A DNA stretch of 64,000 nucleotides from Ruegeria atlantica (GTDB lineage: Bacteria > Pseudomonadota > Alphaproteobacteria > Rhodobacterales > Rhodobacteraceae): contig NZ_WQCG01000008.1 of the NCBI RefSeq assembly GCF_013032505.1, forward strand, positions 123,208 to 187,207, given 5' to 3'. Of the stretch, positions 46,604 through 56,084 are shown one piece after another; position 1 is the first letter of the stretch, and each line of letters opens with the position of its first letter. The notes under the pieces were generated by a model, which saw only the letters and a list, made by a program, of their open reading frames with translations, was not told the DNA's origin and searched no databases. The position numbers and the translations under genes are program-made.

Positions 46604-46861
46604 GAGGCTTCAGTGTTGTTTCGAAAACTGACGGGGTTCTACGATGATTTGATCTTTAATGAAAAGAGGCCCGCCAATTTCGCAGCAATTTATTGCCAGC
46701 CCCCTGTGCCATATTTGGCTCAGTGGCTGAGGTGGACGCCGTCATTTCACAATTTCTGATAAACGCCGCGCCCGAATAAGAATGCGTCGCTGAATGTTCA
46801 GTAGTCAGTCACTGCAAATTGCAAAACGCAGCATCGACACCAAAAACAAGCATCAAAATAC
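46604..46861. other. Gap between the CHAP gene and the sodB terminator
   Basis: With the terminator that follows, this makes 319 bases without a gene. No open frame of note, no tRNA. It should contain the leader of the CHAP lipoprotein gene; the part near 46800-46861 is A-rich and leads into the terminator hairpin. Confidence 0.45.
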
Positions 46862-46895
46862 AAAAAAGGCCTGCCAGCGTTGACGCCAGCAGGCC
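46862..46895 (-). terminator. Terminator of sodB
   Basis: GGCCTGC (46868-46874) pairs with GCAGGCC (46889-46895), with an inner GCG/CGC extension and TTGA loop. The reverse-strand transcript continues into six T residues (complement of 46862-46867). Confidence 0.85.
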
Positions 46896-46922
46896 CTTTA
46901 AAAACCCAAATCGGGATTACGA

Positions 46923-47522
46923 TTACATCCGCGATGCAACGTTTTCCCAGTTTACCAGATTGTCGAGGAAGTTCGACAGGTAAGCTGGACGCTTGTTGCG
47001 GAAATCGATGTAGTAGGAGTGCTCCCACACGTCGCAACCCAGCAGCGCCGTCTGACCAAAGCACAGCGGGTTCACGCCGTTCTCGGTCTTGGTCACGGCC
47101 AGCGAGCCGTCCGCGTTCTTGACCAGCCACGCCCAACCCGAGCCGAACTGACCGGCACCAGCAGCGCTGAACTGCGACTTGAATTCGTCAACCGAGCCGA
47201 AGCTTTCGGTCAGGGCCTTTTCCAGCTCACCGGGCATGGCGTTGCCACCGGGGCCCATCATTTCCCAGAACTGGTTGTGGTTCCACAGCTGGCTGATGTT
47301 GTTGAAGATGCCATTCTGGGCGACAGCGTTTGCGTCGTAGGTGCCAACGATGATGTCTTCCAGCGACTTGCCGTCCCACTCGGTGCCGGCGATCAGCTTG
47401 TTGCCGTTGTCGACATAGGCCTTGTGGTGCAGGTCGTGGTGATATTCCAGTGTTTCCGCGGACATACCCTTGGCTGCCAGCGCGTCATGTGCATAAGGAA
47501 GATCAGGAAGTTCAAAAGCCAT
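46923..47522 (-). CDS. sodB: Superoxide dismutase, iron type
   Basis: 199 residues. Metal ligands are H28, H82, D164 and H168 (EYHHDLHH, WNHNQFW and DVWEHSYY). FNNISQLWNH places the active-site glutamine on the same helix as in Fe-SODs rather than after GSG as in Mn-SODs, so iron is likelier, though cambialistic use is possible. No signal peptide, so cytoplasmic. Divergent from the FkbM gene and closed by its own terminator. Confidence 0.95.
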   Translation of the reverse strand: MAFELPDLPYAHDALAAKGMSAETLEYHHDLHHKAYVDNGNKLIAGTEWDGKSLEDIIVGTYDANAVAQNGIFNNISQLWNHNQFWEMMGPGGNAMPGELEKALTESFGSVDEFKSQFSAAGAGQFGSGWAWLVKNADGSLAVTKTENGVNPLCFGQTALLGCDVWEHSYYIDFRNKRPAYLSNFLDNLVNWENVASRM

Positions 47523-47623
47523 ATCGGCCCCCTGTTTAAAATGTAAGTTGCGGTTCCCAAGGTTAAATGCTTTGGCAGCCGCCGCAGGTCAAGAGCCGAG
47601 ACAAGAAAACCCGGAGGCAGGCG

Positions 47624-48385
47624 ATGCTTACACAGGCGCGCAAGATGTTTTACCGCGCCCGCGGATACTATGCGGGCCAGCTGAATGGCGAGCCGTTTCG
47701 ACTGGACCCTTATCATTCGAAGTTCTGGCGCAAGGCATCGGAAGGTCGATGGGAACCTGAAACCTTCGGAGTGCTTGACCAGTATCTGTCACCGGACAGC
47801 GACTATCTGGACATCGGCGCCTGGATTGGACCAACGGTGCTGTACGGAGCCCGCAAGGCACGGCATGTCTGGTGTTTCGAACCGGACCCCACAGCGTATC
47901 GGCATCTTGCGTGGAATCTGGATCTCAACGGCATTGACAACGTTTCGGCCTTTGGCGTGGCGCTATCAGATCGGTTCGGAGTAGCCCGCATGGCGTCAGT
48001 GAGAGGAGAACCGGGGGATTCCACCAGTTCGCTCTTGCATGACGGCGCGCATGGTAGCGACGCTTTGACCATTGCTTGGAGCCAGTTCGAGGCGGCGAGT
48101 GATCTCACCAAAGTCTCCCTGGTCAAAGTGGACATCGAGGGGGCCGAGTTCATGGTTCTGCCAAGTTTGCTGCCATGGTTACAAAAACAACGTCCTGCAT
48201 TGTATCTGTCGCTGCATTCGCCGCTCCTCGGAGAAGACAAAGCTTTCCATTACACTGAATCTCTTTTGGATAGCCTGTCATTTTATTCAAATGCCATGGA
48301 TGAAAAGGGGCGGCCTCTCGACCTGCAGGCGTTGCTGCAACCCGACGCTTTAAAGCGCTACCATACAGTTTTGTTATCGCGCTAA
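47624..48385 (+). CDS. FkbM-family methyltransferase
   Basis: 253 residues from an ATG with GGAGG upstream; a frame beginning 19 codons earlier lacks a ribosome site. SAM-binding motif I is DYLDIGAWIGPTVLYGA, followed by VWCFEPDPTAYRHLAWNL, and VKVDIEGAEFMVLP is the FkbM signature. Such enzymes methylate sugars or polysaccharide precursors; the acceptor is unknown and no polysaccharide genes are next to it. Confidence 0.9.
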   Translation: MLTQARKMFYRARGYYAGQLNGEPFRLDPYHSKFWRKASEGRWEPETFGVLDQYLSPDSDYLDIGAWIGPTVLYGARKARHVWCFEPDPTAYRHLAWNLDLNGIDNVSAFGVALSDRFGVARMASVRGEPGDSTSSLLHDGAHGSDALTIAWSQFEAASDLTKVSLVKVDIEGAEFMVLPSLLPWLQKQRPALYLSLHSPLLGEDKAFHYTESLLDSLSFYSNAMDEKGRPLDLQALLQPDALKRYHTVLLSR

Positions 48386-48485
48386 ATTATTCTTACGTAT
48401 TCCTAAATCTAGCGCGAAATTCTACTTGTGTTTTCCACCTGAGATTGCTGAAAACAGGTGGCTGGATTTACTGGATTGAGAATAA

Positions 48486-48875
48486 ATGAAACTACGTTTC
48501 TTAATGTTTGCCGCTGCTTCAGTTTTTGCTCAGGCGGCTTTGGCTGACGGCACCACCTATCATTGCAAAGTGAAAGGAAGGGATGGTTGGATCGCTCCGG
48601 AATACCAATTCCGCATAGATCCTTCCGCGCAAACAGCTCAGGTTGTCAGCGGGTATCACGACTGGATGGATGCCAGCCTGAGCGTCCGTGGCAATGACAC
48701 CTATCGCGTCATATGGAATGTCACCCTCCAAAGCTCGGAAGGTCAAGATATTCGGATGCGCTACCAAGCCAATCTGGATCCCGCAAAGAACAAAATCAAA
48801 GTTCGCGGCAGCTTCGTCAATGTCAGCGCTGCAAACAAACCTTACGGCACAGGCAACTGCGCTATCATAAAATAA
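48486..48875 (+). CDS. Small secreted protein, unknown
   Basis: 129 residues with a signal peptide (about 1-20, ALA|DG). The mature protein is beta-rich (TYHCKVKGRDGWIAPEYQF, RVIWNVTLQSSEGQDIRMRY) with a first and last cysteine that could pair. Not recognised. A strong hairpin directly follows its stop. Confidence 0.75.
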   Translation: MKLRFLMFAAASVFAQAALADGTTYHCKVKGRDGWIAPEYQFRIDPSAQTAQVVSGYHDWMDASLSVRGNDTYRVIWNVTLQSSEGQDIRMRYQANLDPAKNKIKVRGSFVNVSAANKPYGTGNCAIIK

Positions 48876-48906
48876 AAAAAGCCCCGGTCTTCCCGGGGCT
48901 TTTTTG
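48875..48906. terminator. Bidirectional terminator between convergent genes
   Basis: GCCCCGG (48881-48887), loop TCTTC, CCGGGGC (48893-48899), flanked by A residues on one side and T residues on the other, so it works for the secreted protein gene and for the sox operon. Confidence 0.93.
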
Positions 48907-48914
48907 TTCGGAAG

Positions 48915-49481
48915 TTAGTAGACCCCAACCTCACTGCCCGGCTGCGCCGCAACCTTAAGCAGTTTGAACACATAGTCCGCAGCAGATCGGAAACAGACCA
49001 CACGGAAAGTCTGATCATCGTCCATCCAGAACGCCCCGGCCACCTGCGCCAGCCGTGAACGGCGGATTTGTCCGGGCTGGAACGCCTCAGCCGATAACTC
49101 GACCGGGGCTAGTTTGCCCAGCACCTCACGGGCTTTCATGCCAGAGATTTGGAAAACCGCCCGGGCGTCCGAAACGTTGACGGCCAACGCGTGTGTCCCG
49201 CTGAGCGCGTTGGTCATTGCGGCCAGTTTGGCCTCGACATCGGCGTAGGGAACAAGCACCAACAATTCATCGGTGGACATCCAGCAAACGCCGGTCTGAC
49301 CATCGACCAGGGCCTCACGCTGGCCGGGCATTTTCTTCCCGGTGGCGTCTTTTACCGCTTTGGCTAACACCTTATCGGACAGGTCGCCGCGCAAAGTGAT
49401 CATGCCCTGCAGGCCGGTTTCTTCGACTGTGGCGATGCCGTCATAGCTGGCGTGATTCAGTGCGCTGATCGGTTCAGACAT
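48915..49481 (-). CDS. soxG: Sarcosine oxidase gamma subunit
   Basis: 188 residues from MSEPISALNH; the longer frame through soxA is not used. It has a GcvT-related fold: MITLRGDLSDKVLAKAV, MSTDELLVLVPY, DARAVFQISGMKAREVLGKL and FWMDDDQTFRVVCFRSAADYVF. It is the last gene of soxBDAG, overlapping soxA by 8 bases. Confidence 0.93.
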   Translation of the reverse strand: MSEPISALNHASYDGIATVEETGLQGMITLRGDLSDKVLAKAVKDATGKKMPGQREALVDGQTGVCWMSTDELLVLVPYADVEAKLAAMTNALSGTHALAVNVSDARAVFQISGMKAREVLGKLAPVELSAEAFQPGQIRRSRLAQVAGAFWMDDDQTFRVVCFRSAADYVFKLLKVAAQPGSEVGVY

Positions 49482-52400
49482 TCTGCTTCTCCCCGTCCTT
49501 GTCGTAGAAGATCGGGTCCACGATCTTAGCTTTGTAGGTTTTGCCATCGGTGCCCGGGAACTCGACAATCTCGCCCATCCGGTCCGGACCATGTTTGATC
49601 AGCCCCATGGCGATGCCTTTTCCGAGGTTGGCCGAGTAATATGTCGAGGTCACACGCCCGATCATGTTGCGCTGACCGTTGGCGTTGACGCCCTCGCCGA
49701 CTGCGTAAGCACCGTCGGGTATGACAGAACCATCCACAGTCTCGAGACCGACCAGTTTCCAGCGGTCCGGATCGGCCATATGGCTGCGTGAATGGGCGCG
49801 TTTACCGAGGTAGTCCTCTTTCTTCTTCGAGAGCGCCCAGTGCAGCCCCAGATCCTGCGGGATCACGGTGCCGTCGGTCTCGTCCCCGATCATGATAAAG
49901 CCCTTCTCGGCCCGCAGGATGTGCAGACATTCGGTGCCATAAGGCATGACGCCGAACTCTTTGCCTGCGTCCATCAATGCATCCCAGAACGCCTGGCCCT
50001 GAGACGCAGGGACAGCAATCTCATAGGACAACTCACCCGAGAACGAGATACGGTAGGCCCGGCAATCGAAATCACCGATCTTACCGTCGCGCCATTCCAT
50101 AAATGGCAGCGCCTCTTTGCTGACATCCATGCCACCCAACTTTTCCAGCACCTTGCGGGCGTTGGGGCCGACCACGGCGACCTGAGCGTATTGCTCGGTC
50201 ACGTTGGCAACGTAGACTTTCCAGTCCCACCATTCGGTTTGCAGCCATTCTTCCATATGACCGTGGATGCGTTCCGCTCCGCCGGTGGTTGTGTGGCACA
50301 GCCAGGTGTCCTCGTCGATGCGAGCAACAACACCGTCGTCGATTAGGAAACCGTTTTCCGAACACATCAGGCCATAGCGGCATTTGCCGACCTTCAGCGT
50401 GGACATCATGTTGGTGTACATCATGTCGAGGAACTTGCCGGCGTCCGGGCCTTTGACGATCAGTTTGCCCAGCGTCGACGCGTCCAGCAGACCAAGGTTT
50501 TCGCGGGTATTCTTGACCTCGCGGTTTACTGCGTCATGCACGGATTCACCGGGGCGCACATAGGCGTAGGTCCGGCGCCAGTGGCCGACCGGTTCCCAAT
50601 CCGCGCCGTTCTTGTCGTGCCAGTCATGCATCGGCGTTTGACGGATCGGTTGGAACACGTCGCCACGCGCTTCGCCGCCAATCGCACCCATCGAAATGGG
50701 CGTGTATGGCGGCCGGAACGTCGTGGTGCCCACCTTCGGAATTTCCGATTCCAGTGCATCAGCAAGAATCGCCAGGCCATTGATATTACTTAACTTACCC
50801 TGATCTGTCGCCATACCCAGTGTAGTGTATCGTTTAGTATGCTCGACGCTTTCATAGCCCTCGCGCGCGGCCAGTTGCACATCAGAAACTTTGACGTCGT
50901 TCTGGAAGTCCAGCCAGGATTTCATGCGTAACTGCACTTCGGCATTGGCGGGCATCAGCCAGACCGCTTGCATAGCTGCCTCTTGCGTGGCCTCACCAGC
51001 CGGAGCCTTGGTGTTCTTTGGCTTGAAGCCAGCTGCTTTGGCGGCCGCTTTGCCCGCAGCGTGCGCGTCCGTCAGAACATCGCCCAATGCCAGAGGGCCA
51101 TTAGACGCTCCAGCAGCCACAACAAATCCCTCGCCGTTCGCCCCCAATGGTGGCCGCGCCGGATCGGGGCGGAAATGCGCTTGTGCCTCGTCCCAAATCA
51201 GCTTGCCGCCGCAATGCGACCACATGTGAACAACCGGGGACCAACCACCAGACATGGCAACCGCATCGCACTCAACTTCTTCGCGAGCGCCACCGATGCC
51301 TTCCTGATTGCAGATCGCAACCTTCTTGACGCGCTTACCGCCTTTGACTTTGGCAATAGCCTTTCCGGGGTCAACCCGAATGCCTAGCTGTCGCGCCTCT
51401 TCCGCCAACGGCCCGGCAGCCGCGCGCGCATCGACCACACGCAGTACATCAACGCCTGCCTGTTTTAGGATAATTGCGGTGCGGTATGCGTCGTCATTGT
51501 TGGTCGCAACGATCACTCGCTCGCCCGGGGTTACGCCCCAGTTCACCACATAGTCCCGCATAGCCGCAGCCAGCATGACGCCCGGCACATCATTGCCCGC
51601 AAATGACAGCGGGCGTTCGATTGCACCCGTCGCGGTGACAACCTGCTTGGCCCGAATACGCCACAAGCGATGGCGCGGACCTTGTGAGCCCGGCTTGTGG
51701 TCATTTAGACGCTCGTAACCCAGAACGTATCCGTGGTCGTAGACACCCGCGCCCATGCAGCGGTTACGCATGGTTACGTTGCTCATTGTTTCCAATTTGG
51801 AAACCATTTGTTCCACGAACTTATCCACAGGCTCATCGTTGATGGTCCCACCATCCACCGGCGCGCGCCCACCCCAATGTGCGGTCTGCTCGATCAGCAG
51901 AACCTTGGCACCGGACTCAGCTGCTGTCATGGCCGCTTGCAATCCGGCGACCCCGCCGCCGATCACTAGAACGTCGGTGAAGGCGTAGAAGTGTTCGTAA
52001 GTGTCTGCGTCGCGGTTGTCCTTGTCGGGCGCTTTACCCAGTCCAGCCGATTGACGAATGATCGGTTCGTAGACGTGTTTCCAGAAAGGCTTGGGATGGA
52101 TGAATGTCTTGTAGTAGAAACCGGCCGGAAGGAACCGCGCCAACGCGGTGTTCACCGCACCGATGTCGAATTCAAGGTTCGGCCAGTGGTTCTGCGACAC
52201 CGACGTCAGACCATTGAACAGCTCGGTCGTGGTGGCGCGCTGGTTCGGCTCGAACCGGTTGCCCTGCCCCAGACCGACCAATGCGTTCGGCTCTTCCGCG
52301 CCGCTGGCGACGACGCCGCGCGGACGGTGATACTTGAACGACCGGCCCATCATCATCTGATCGTTGGCCAGCAGGGCTGAGGCAAGCGTGTCCCCCTCGT

Positions 52401-52488
52401 ACCCCTGCATTGAGGTGCCGTTGAAGGTGAAGGTGACCTGTTTCGACCGGTCAATCAGCCGGCCTTGTTTTGCGAGACGGGTGCTCAT
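49474..52488 (-). CDS. soxA: Sarcosine oxidase alpha subunit
   Basis: 1004 residues, the expected length. An N-terminal [2Fe-2S]-ferredoxin-like domain without cluster (TFTFNGTSMQGYEGDTLASA), then FAD/NAD-binding with VIGGGVAG (174-181 region), then a C-terminal aminomethyltransferase-like domain (ATLGKLIVKGPDAGKFL onward) that binds tetrahydrofolate. The enzyme oxidises sarcosine to glycine and passes the methyl carbon to THF as 5,10-methylene-THF with H2O2 formation. Sarcosine is the last step of glycine betaine breakdown. Confidence 0.97.
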   Translation of the reverse strand: MSTRLAKQGRLIDRSKQVTFTFNGTSMQGYEGDTLASALLANDQMMMGRSFKYHRPRGVVASGAEEPNALVGLGQGNRFEPNQRATTTELFNGLTSVSQNHWPNLEFDIGAVNTALARFLPAGFYYKTFIHPKPFWKHVYEPIIRQSAGLGKAPDKDNRDADTYEHFYAFTDVLVIGGGVAGLQAAMTAAESGAKVLLIEQTAHWGGRAPVDGGTINDEPVDKFVEQMVSKLETMSNVTMRNRCMGAGVYDHGYVLGYERLNDHKPGSQGPRHRLWRIRAKQVVTATGAIERPLSFAGNDVPGVMLAAAMRDYVVNWGVTPGERVIVATNNDDAYRTAIILKQAGVDVLRVVDARAAAGPLAEEARQLGIRVDPGKAIAKVKGGKRVKKVAICNQEGIGGAREEVECDAVAMSGGWSPVVHMWSHCGGKLIWDEAQAHFRPDPARPPLGANGEGFVVAAGASNGPLALGDVLTDAHAAGKAAAKAAGFKPKNTKAPAGEATQEAAMQAVWLMPANAEVQLRMKSWLDFQNDVKVSDVQLAAREGYESVEHTKRYTTLGMATDQGKLSNINGLAILADALESEIPKVGTTTFRPPYTPISMGAIGGEARGDVFQPIRQTPMHDWHDKNGADWEPVGHWRRTYAYVRPGESVHDAVNREVKNTRENLGLLDASTLGKLIVKGPDAGKFLDMMYTNMMSTLKVGKCRYGLMCSENGFLIDDGVVARIDEDTWLCHTTTGGAERIHGHMEEWLQTEWWDWKVYVANVTEQYAQVAVVGPNARKVLEKLGGMDVSKEALPFMEWRDGKIGDFDCRAYRISFSGELSYEIAVPASQGQAFWDALMDAGKEFGVMPYGTECLHILRAEKGFIMIGDETDGTVIPQDLGLHWALSKKKEDYLGKRAHSRSHMADPDRWKLVGLETVDGSVIPDGAYAVGEGVNANGQRNMIGRVTSTYYSANLGKGIAMGLIKHGPDRMGEIVEFPGTDGKTYKAKIVDPIFYDKDGEKQNV

Positions 52489-52531
52489 GTTGCGGACCTT
52501 TCGCAGGCGGAATTATGGATGGCGGCGCGGA

Positions 52532-52861
52532 TCATTCGTAGTCTCTCCACTTCCAACCAGGGCGCTTTGCAGTGATCGCGTCCTTGATTTCTTGCGGTGG
52601 CTCGGTGGTCTGGGCGGAATACGTCCCGAACACCTCGAGCGTTTGCGTGCAGCGTGCGGCGTGGAACCACTTGCCGCAGCCGTTGCTGTGGCGCCAGCGT
52701 TCGAAATGAACGCCTCTGGGGTTTTCCCGCATGAACAGGTAGTCGTGAAATTCGTTATCCGACGAACCGGGACCAAAGCGCTTCAGATGCGCCTCGCCAC
52801 CTGCGGCCAGTTCGGTTTCTTCGGCGTCCACGCCGCAGTAAGGGCAATTCAGGATCAACAT
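52532..52861 (-). CDS. soxD: Sarcosine oxidase delta subunit
   Basis: 109 residues from MLILNCPYCG. The zinc ligands are in CPYC near the start and in HSNGCGKWFHAARC. NEFHDYLFMRENPRGVHFERW is the conserved core. It sits between soxB and soxA as in all known soxBDAG operons. Confidence 0.95.
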   Translation of the reverse strand: MLILNCPYCGVDAEETELAAGGEAHLKRFGPGSSDNEFHDYLFMRENPRGVHFERWRHSNGCGKWFHAARCTQTLEVFGTYSAQTTEPPQEIKDAITAKRPGWKWRDYE

Positions 52862-52937
52862 GTGATCATCCTTTTGGCGGTCGGTCGGCAGTTTGGCCAA
52901 CCAGAATTCGAAACAATAGCACTCATGGGTCCGACCC

Positions 52938-54182
52938 TCAGTGCGCCACGCCTGCAGCGACGCTTTCGTCGATGAAGCGGCCCTCTTTGAAACGGTCCAG
53001 TGTGAAGGCTTCGGTCAACGGTGAATGACCAGTTGCCATCAGCTGTGCCATGCCCCAGCCCGAGCCCGGAATAGCCTTGAAACCACCGGTGCCCCAACCG
53101 CAGTTGATAAAGCAGCCGCCCAACGGCGTTTTTGACAGGATCGGAGACCGGTCGCCGGTCATATCCACAATACCGCCCCACTGACGCAGCATCTTCAGAC
53201 GCGAGATCATCGGGAAGGTCTCGACCAGCGCGCGGACAGTTTCTTCGATATGGTGGAACGAACCGCGCTGGGTGTAGTTGTTGAACCCGTCAGTACCGCC
53301 GCCGATCACCATCTCGCCCTTGTCGGATTGCGACATGTAGCCGTGCACGGTGTTGGCCATCACGACCACATCCATGCAAGGTTTGATCGGCTCGGAGACC
53401 AGCGCCTGCAGCGCAATCGCCTCAAGCGGCAGGCGGAAGCCCGCCATCTCGGCCAACTGACCAGAGTGACCAGCCACGACGATGCCCAGCTTGTCACAGT
53501 CGATAGAGCCCTTGGTGGTGTCGACACCGACGACGCGACCATTGTCAGAGCGGACACCGGTGACTTCGCACTGCTGGATGATGTCCATGCCCATCGCGGA
53601 ACAGGCGCGGGCATAGCCCCACGCCACGGCGTCGTGACGCGCGGTACCACCGCGTTCCTGCCACAATGCGCCCAAAACCGGATAGCGCGGGCCGTCGATG
53701 TTGATGATCGGCACCAGTTCCTTGACGCGTTCGGGTGTGATCCACTCGGTCTGAACCCCTTGCAACGCATTCGCGTGCGCCGTGCGCTGATAGCCGCGAA
53801 TTTCATGCTGAGTCTGGGCCAACATCATAACGCCACGAGGGCTGAACATGATGTTATAGTTCAGGTCCTGGCTCAGGTCTTCGTAGAGGCCGCGCGCTTT
53901 CTCATAGATAGCTGCCGAAGGATCCTGAAGATAATTCGAGCGGATGATGGTTGTGTTCCGGCCGGTATTGCCGCCGCCCAGCCAGCCTTTTTCGATCACG
54001 GCGACATTCTGGATGCCGTAGTTCTTACCAAGATAGTAGGCTGTGGCCAGACCATGACCGCCAGCACCGACGATGATCACGTCGTATTTTTTCTTGGGTT
54101 CGGGCGAACGCCAGGCGCGTTCCCATCCGGTGTGATAGCGCAGCGCTTCGCGCGCCACAGCAAAGGCTGAATAGTGTTTCAT
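52938..54182 (-). CDS. soxB: Sarcosine oxidase beta subunit
   Basis: 414 residues starting MKHYSAFAVAREALRYHTGW, the usual beta-subunit start; upstream in-frame starts are rejected. The FAD-binding GAGGHG is at 39-44. ARHDAVAWGYAR (around residue 181) contains the histidine that carries covalent FMN in characterised enzymes. WGGIVDMTGDRSPILSKTP is the C-terminal cofactor loop. First gene of the operon; glyA, purU and folD, often next to sox, are not here. Confidence 0.97.
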   Translation of the reverse strand: MKHYSAFAVAREALRYHTGWERAWRSPEPKKKYDVIIVGAGGHGLATAYYLGKNYGIQNVAVIEKGWLGGGNTGRNTTIIRSNYLQDPSAAIYEKARGLYEDLSQDLNYNIMFSPRGVMMLAQTQHEIRGYQRTAHANALQGVQTEWITPERVKELVPIINIDGPRYPVLGALWQERGGTARHDAVAWGYARACSAMGMDIIQQCEVTGVRSDNGRVVGVDTTKGSIDCDKLGIVVAGHSGQLAEMAGFRLPLEAIALQALVSEPIKPCMDVVVMANTVHGYMSQSDKGEMVIGGGTDGFNNYTQRGSFHHIEETVRALVETFPMISRLKMLRQWGGIVDMTGDRSPILSKTPLGGCFINCGWGTGGFKAIPGSGWGMAQLMATGHSPLTEAFTLDRFKEGRFIDESVAAGVAH

Positions 54183-54270
54183 AGGCGAATCCATCCGGTT
54201 CGGTGATTGGGCGAAGATATGCCGCGTAACGGCAACCTGCCCCTGCCGTTCAACGCCGTAATATCGCACT

Positions 54271-54300
54271 ATTGCGACATAGGCCCCATTATTGCGACAT
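54271..54300. promoter_or_regulatory. 20-base-spaced direct repeat upstream of soxB
   Basis: ATTGCGACAT occurs exactly at 54271-54280 and again at 54291-54300, in the 196 bases between divergent soxB and ccmI; on the sox strand each reads ATGTCGCAAT. Two full helical turns between half-sites is the pattern of an AraC-type (GlxA/GbdR-like) activator site, the class that controls betaine and sarcosine catabolism in other proteobacteria. That the site controls soxB is inference. Confidence 0.5.
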
Positions 54301-54378
54301 GAAGGCGACCAGCGGCCATTTGTCCCTTTTGTCGGCCCGCCGAGAGGTCTAAGTCAGGGCAGCCAAATCGGAGAAGCC

Positions 54379-55605
54379 ATGTCGTTCTGGGTCCTGATCA
54401 TCCTAACCGCTGCCGTAACTGCAGTGGTCTTGGGCTATTCCATCCTGCGAACGCGCGACACACGCGAACCCGCAGCGGCTTATGACCTGCGTGTGTATCG
54501 CGAGCAACTGGCGGGCGTAGACAAGGATCTGGCCCGAGGTGTCATTGGCGAAGCCGATGCGGAACGAGTGCGTACAGAAATCTCGCGTCGAATTCTTGCG
54601 GCAGACGCCCAGATGCAGGCACAGGCCAGCCGACCGGGACCACCACAATGGGCCTCTGCCACGGCAATCGCTGCCGTGGGGCTTGTTCTTGTTGGCGGCG
54701 CCGCCTGGATGTACGACCGGATGGGTGCGGCTGGACTGCCGGATCAACCTCTGTCGCTGCGCATAGAGCGGGCAGAAACCTTGCGCGCCGAACGCCCCAG
54801 CCAGGCCGAATTCGAAGCCACCACCGCGCCAGCTCCCCTGCCTCAGCTGGAAGAGAGCTACGCGGCACTTTTGGAACAACTGCGTGAAACCGTCGAGGCG
54901 CGTCCCGACGACCTGCAAGGCCATATTCTGCTGGCGCAGCACGAGGCGAACGCAGGCAATTTTCCTGCCGCATACAAGGCGCAGCAGCGGGTGATCGAAC
55001 TGTCCGGCGACGAAGTCCCTGCAGACGCTTATTCGCATCTTGCCGAAATGATGATCCTGTCGGCGGGTGGATATGTGTCACCCGAAGCCGAAACCGCATT
55101 GCGCGAAGCATTAAAACGCGATCCACGCCATGGCCCGGCACTGTACTACCTGGGCCAGATGATGGTGCAAGTCGGGCGTCCCGACATCGGTTATCGCATC
55201 TGGACAGACGCGTTGCGTAATGCGCCAGCCGGAGCTCCGTGGGTCGACGCAATTCTCACGCAACTGGATGAACTGGCGTTTCGCGCTGGCGTGTTCAACG
55301 CGCCCGAGATGTCAGCTCCTGCTGGGCCTGGCCCAAGTCAGGACGACATCGAGGCTGCCGAGGCGCTTACCCCGGAAGAAAGGCAAGAGATGATCCGCGG
55401 CATGGTCAACCAGCTTTCGGACCGGCTGGCCACCGAAGGGGGCGCGCCCGAGGATTGGGCCCGTCTGATCGCCGCTTTGGGCGTTCTGGGCGAAGGACAG
55501 CGCGCCATCGACATCAGAAACGAAGCCATGGCAGTCTTTGCCGACAATGCCGATGCCCTTGCAATCATCGACGCCGCCGCGCTTCAGGCAGGTATCGCAC
55601 AATGA
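54379..55605 (+). CDS. ccmI: Cytochrome c maturation protein CcmI
   Basis: 408 residues from MSFWVLIILTAAV, with GGAGAAG upstream. Two membrane helices (about 2-20 and 94-112) flank the cytoplasmic loop with RVYREQLAGVDKDLARGVI; the periplasmic part has TPR repeats (ILLAQHEANAGNFPAAYKAQ, GPALYYLGQMMVQVGRPDIG). CcmI delivers apocytochrome c to the CcmFH heme lyase. It stands about 34 kb from ccmABCDG, with no ccmF/ccmH nearby. Confidence 0.92.
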   Translation: MSFWVLIILTAAVTAVVLGYSILRTRDTREPAAAYDLRVYREQLAGVDKDLARGVIGEADAERVRTEISRRILAADAQMQAQASRPGPPQWASATAIAAVGLVLVGGAAWMYDRMGAAGLPDQPLSLRIERAETLRAERPSQAEFEATTAPAPLPQLEESYAALLEQLRETVEARPDDLQGHILLAQHEANAGNFPAAYKAQQRVIELSGDEVPADAYSHLAEMMILSAGGYVSPEAETALREALKRDPRHGPALYYLGQMMVQVGRPDIGYRIWTDALRNAPAGAPWVDAILTQLDELAFRAGVFNAPEMSAPAGPGPSQDDIEAAEALTPEERQEMIRGMVNQLSDRLATEGGAPEDWARLIAALGVLGEGQRAIDIRNEAMAVFADNADALAIIDAAALQAGIAQ

Positions 55606-56066
55606 TCCATGACGAATTCGAAGACTTCGCCGCCGCATTGCCGCCCATGACGGCGCTTATCGGATTAGATTTGGGTGAAAAAACGATCGGTGTCGCCGTG
55701 TCCGACCGGATGCGCGGTGTGGCAACTCCCCTCGAGACGGTACGGCGCAAGAAATTCACGCTGGATTCTGCCCGACTTCTGGAAATCATCGCGGACCGCG
55801 AGATCAGCGGCGTCGTACTCGGCCTGCCCAGAAACATGGACGGAACCGAAGGTCCCCGCTGTCAATCGACCCGTGCATTTGCCCGAAACCTGTCGCGCCT
55901 GACCGAGGTTTCCATAGGCTTTTGGGACGAACGGCTTAGCACTGTTGCGGCGGAAAAGGCACTGCTTGAGGCGGATACGACACGAAAACGTCGCGGACAG
56001 GTTATCGATCACGTCGCAGCCGGCTATATTCTGCAAGGAGCGCTGGATAGGCTGCGCTTTCTGTGA
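55602..56066 (+). CDS. ruvX: RuvX/YqgF pre-16S rRNA nuclease
   Basis: 154 residues. LIGLDLGEKTIGVAVSD holds the first catalytic aspartate; GVVLGLPRNMDGTEGPR, FWDERLSTVAAE and VIDHVAAGYILQGALD complete the RNase H-like active site. The family trims the 5' end of 16S rRNA precursor (earlier called putative Holliday junction resolvase). Its ATG overlaps the ccmI stop. Confidence 0.93.
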   Translation: MIHDEFEDFAAALPPMTALIGLDLGEKTIGVAVSDRMRGVATPLETVRRKKFTLDSARLLEIIADREISGVVLGLPRNMDGTEGPRCQSTRAFARNLSRLTEVSIGFWDERLSTVAAEKALLEADTTRKRRGQVIDHVAAGYILQGALDRLRFL

Positions 56067-56084
56067 GGGAAACGGGGTACACCG

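Noticed and set aside
53250..54170. Plus-strand frame of 306 codons over soxB
   Set aside because: Shadow of the sarcosine oxidase beta gene.
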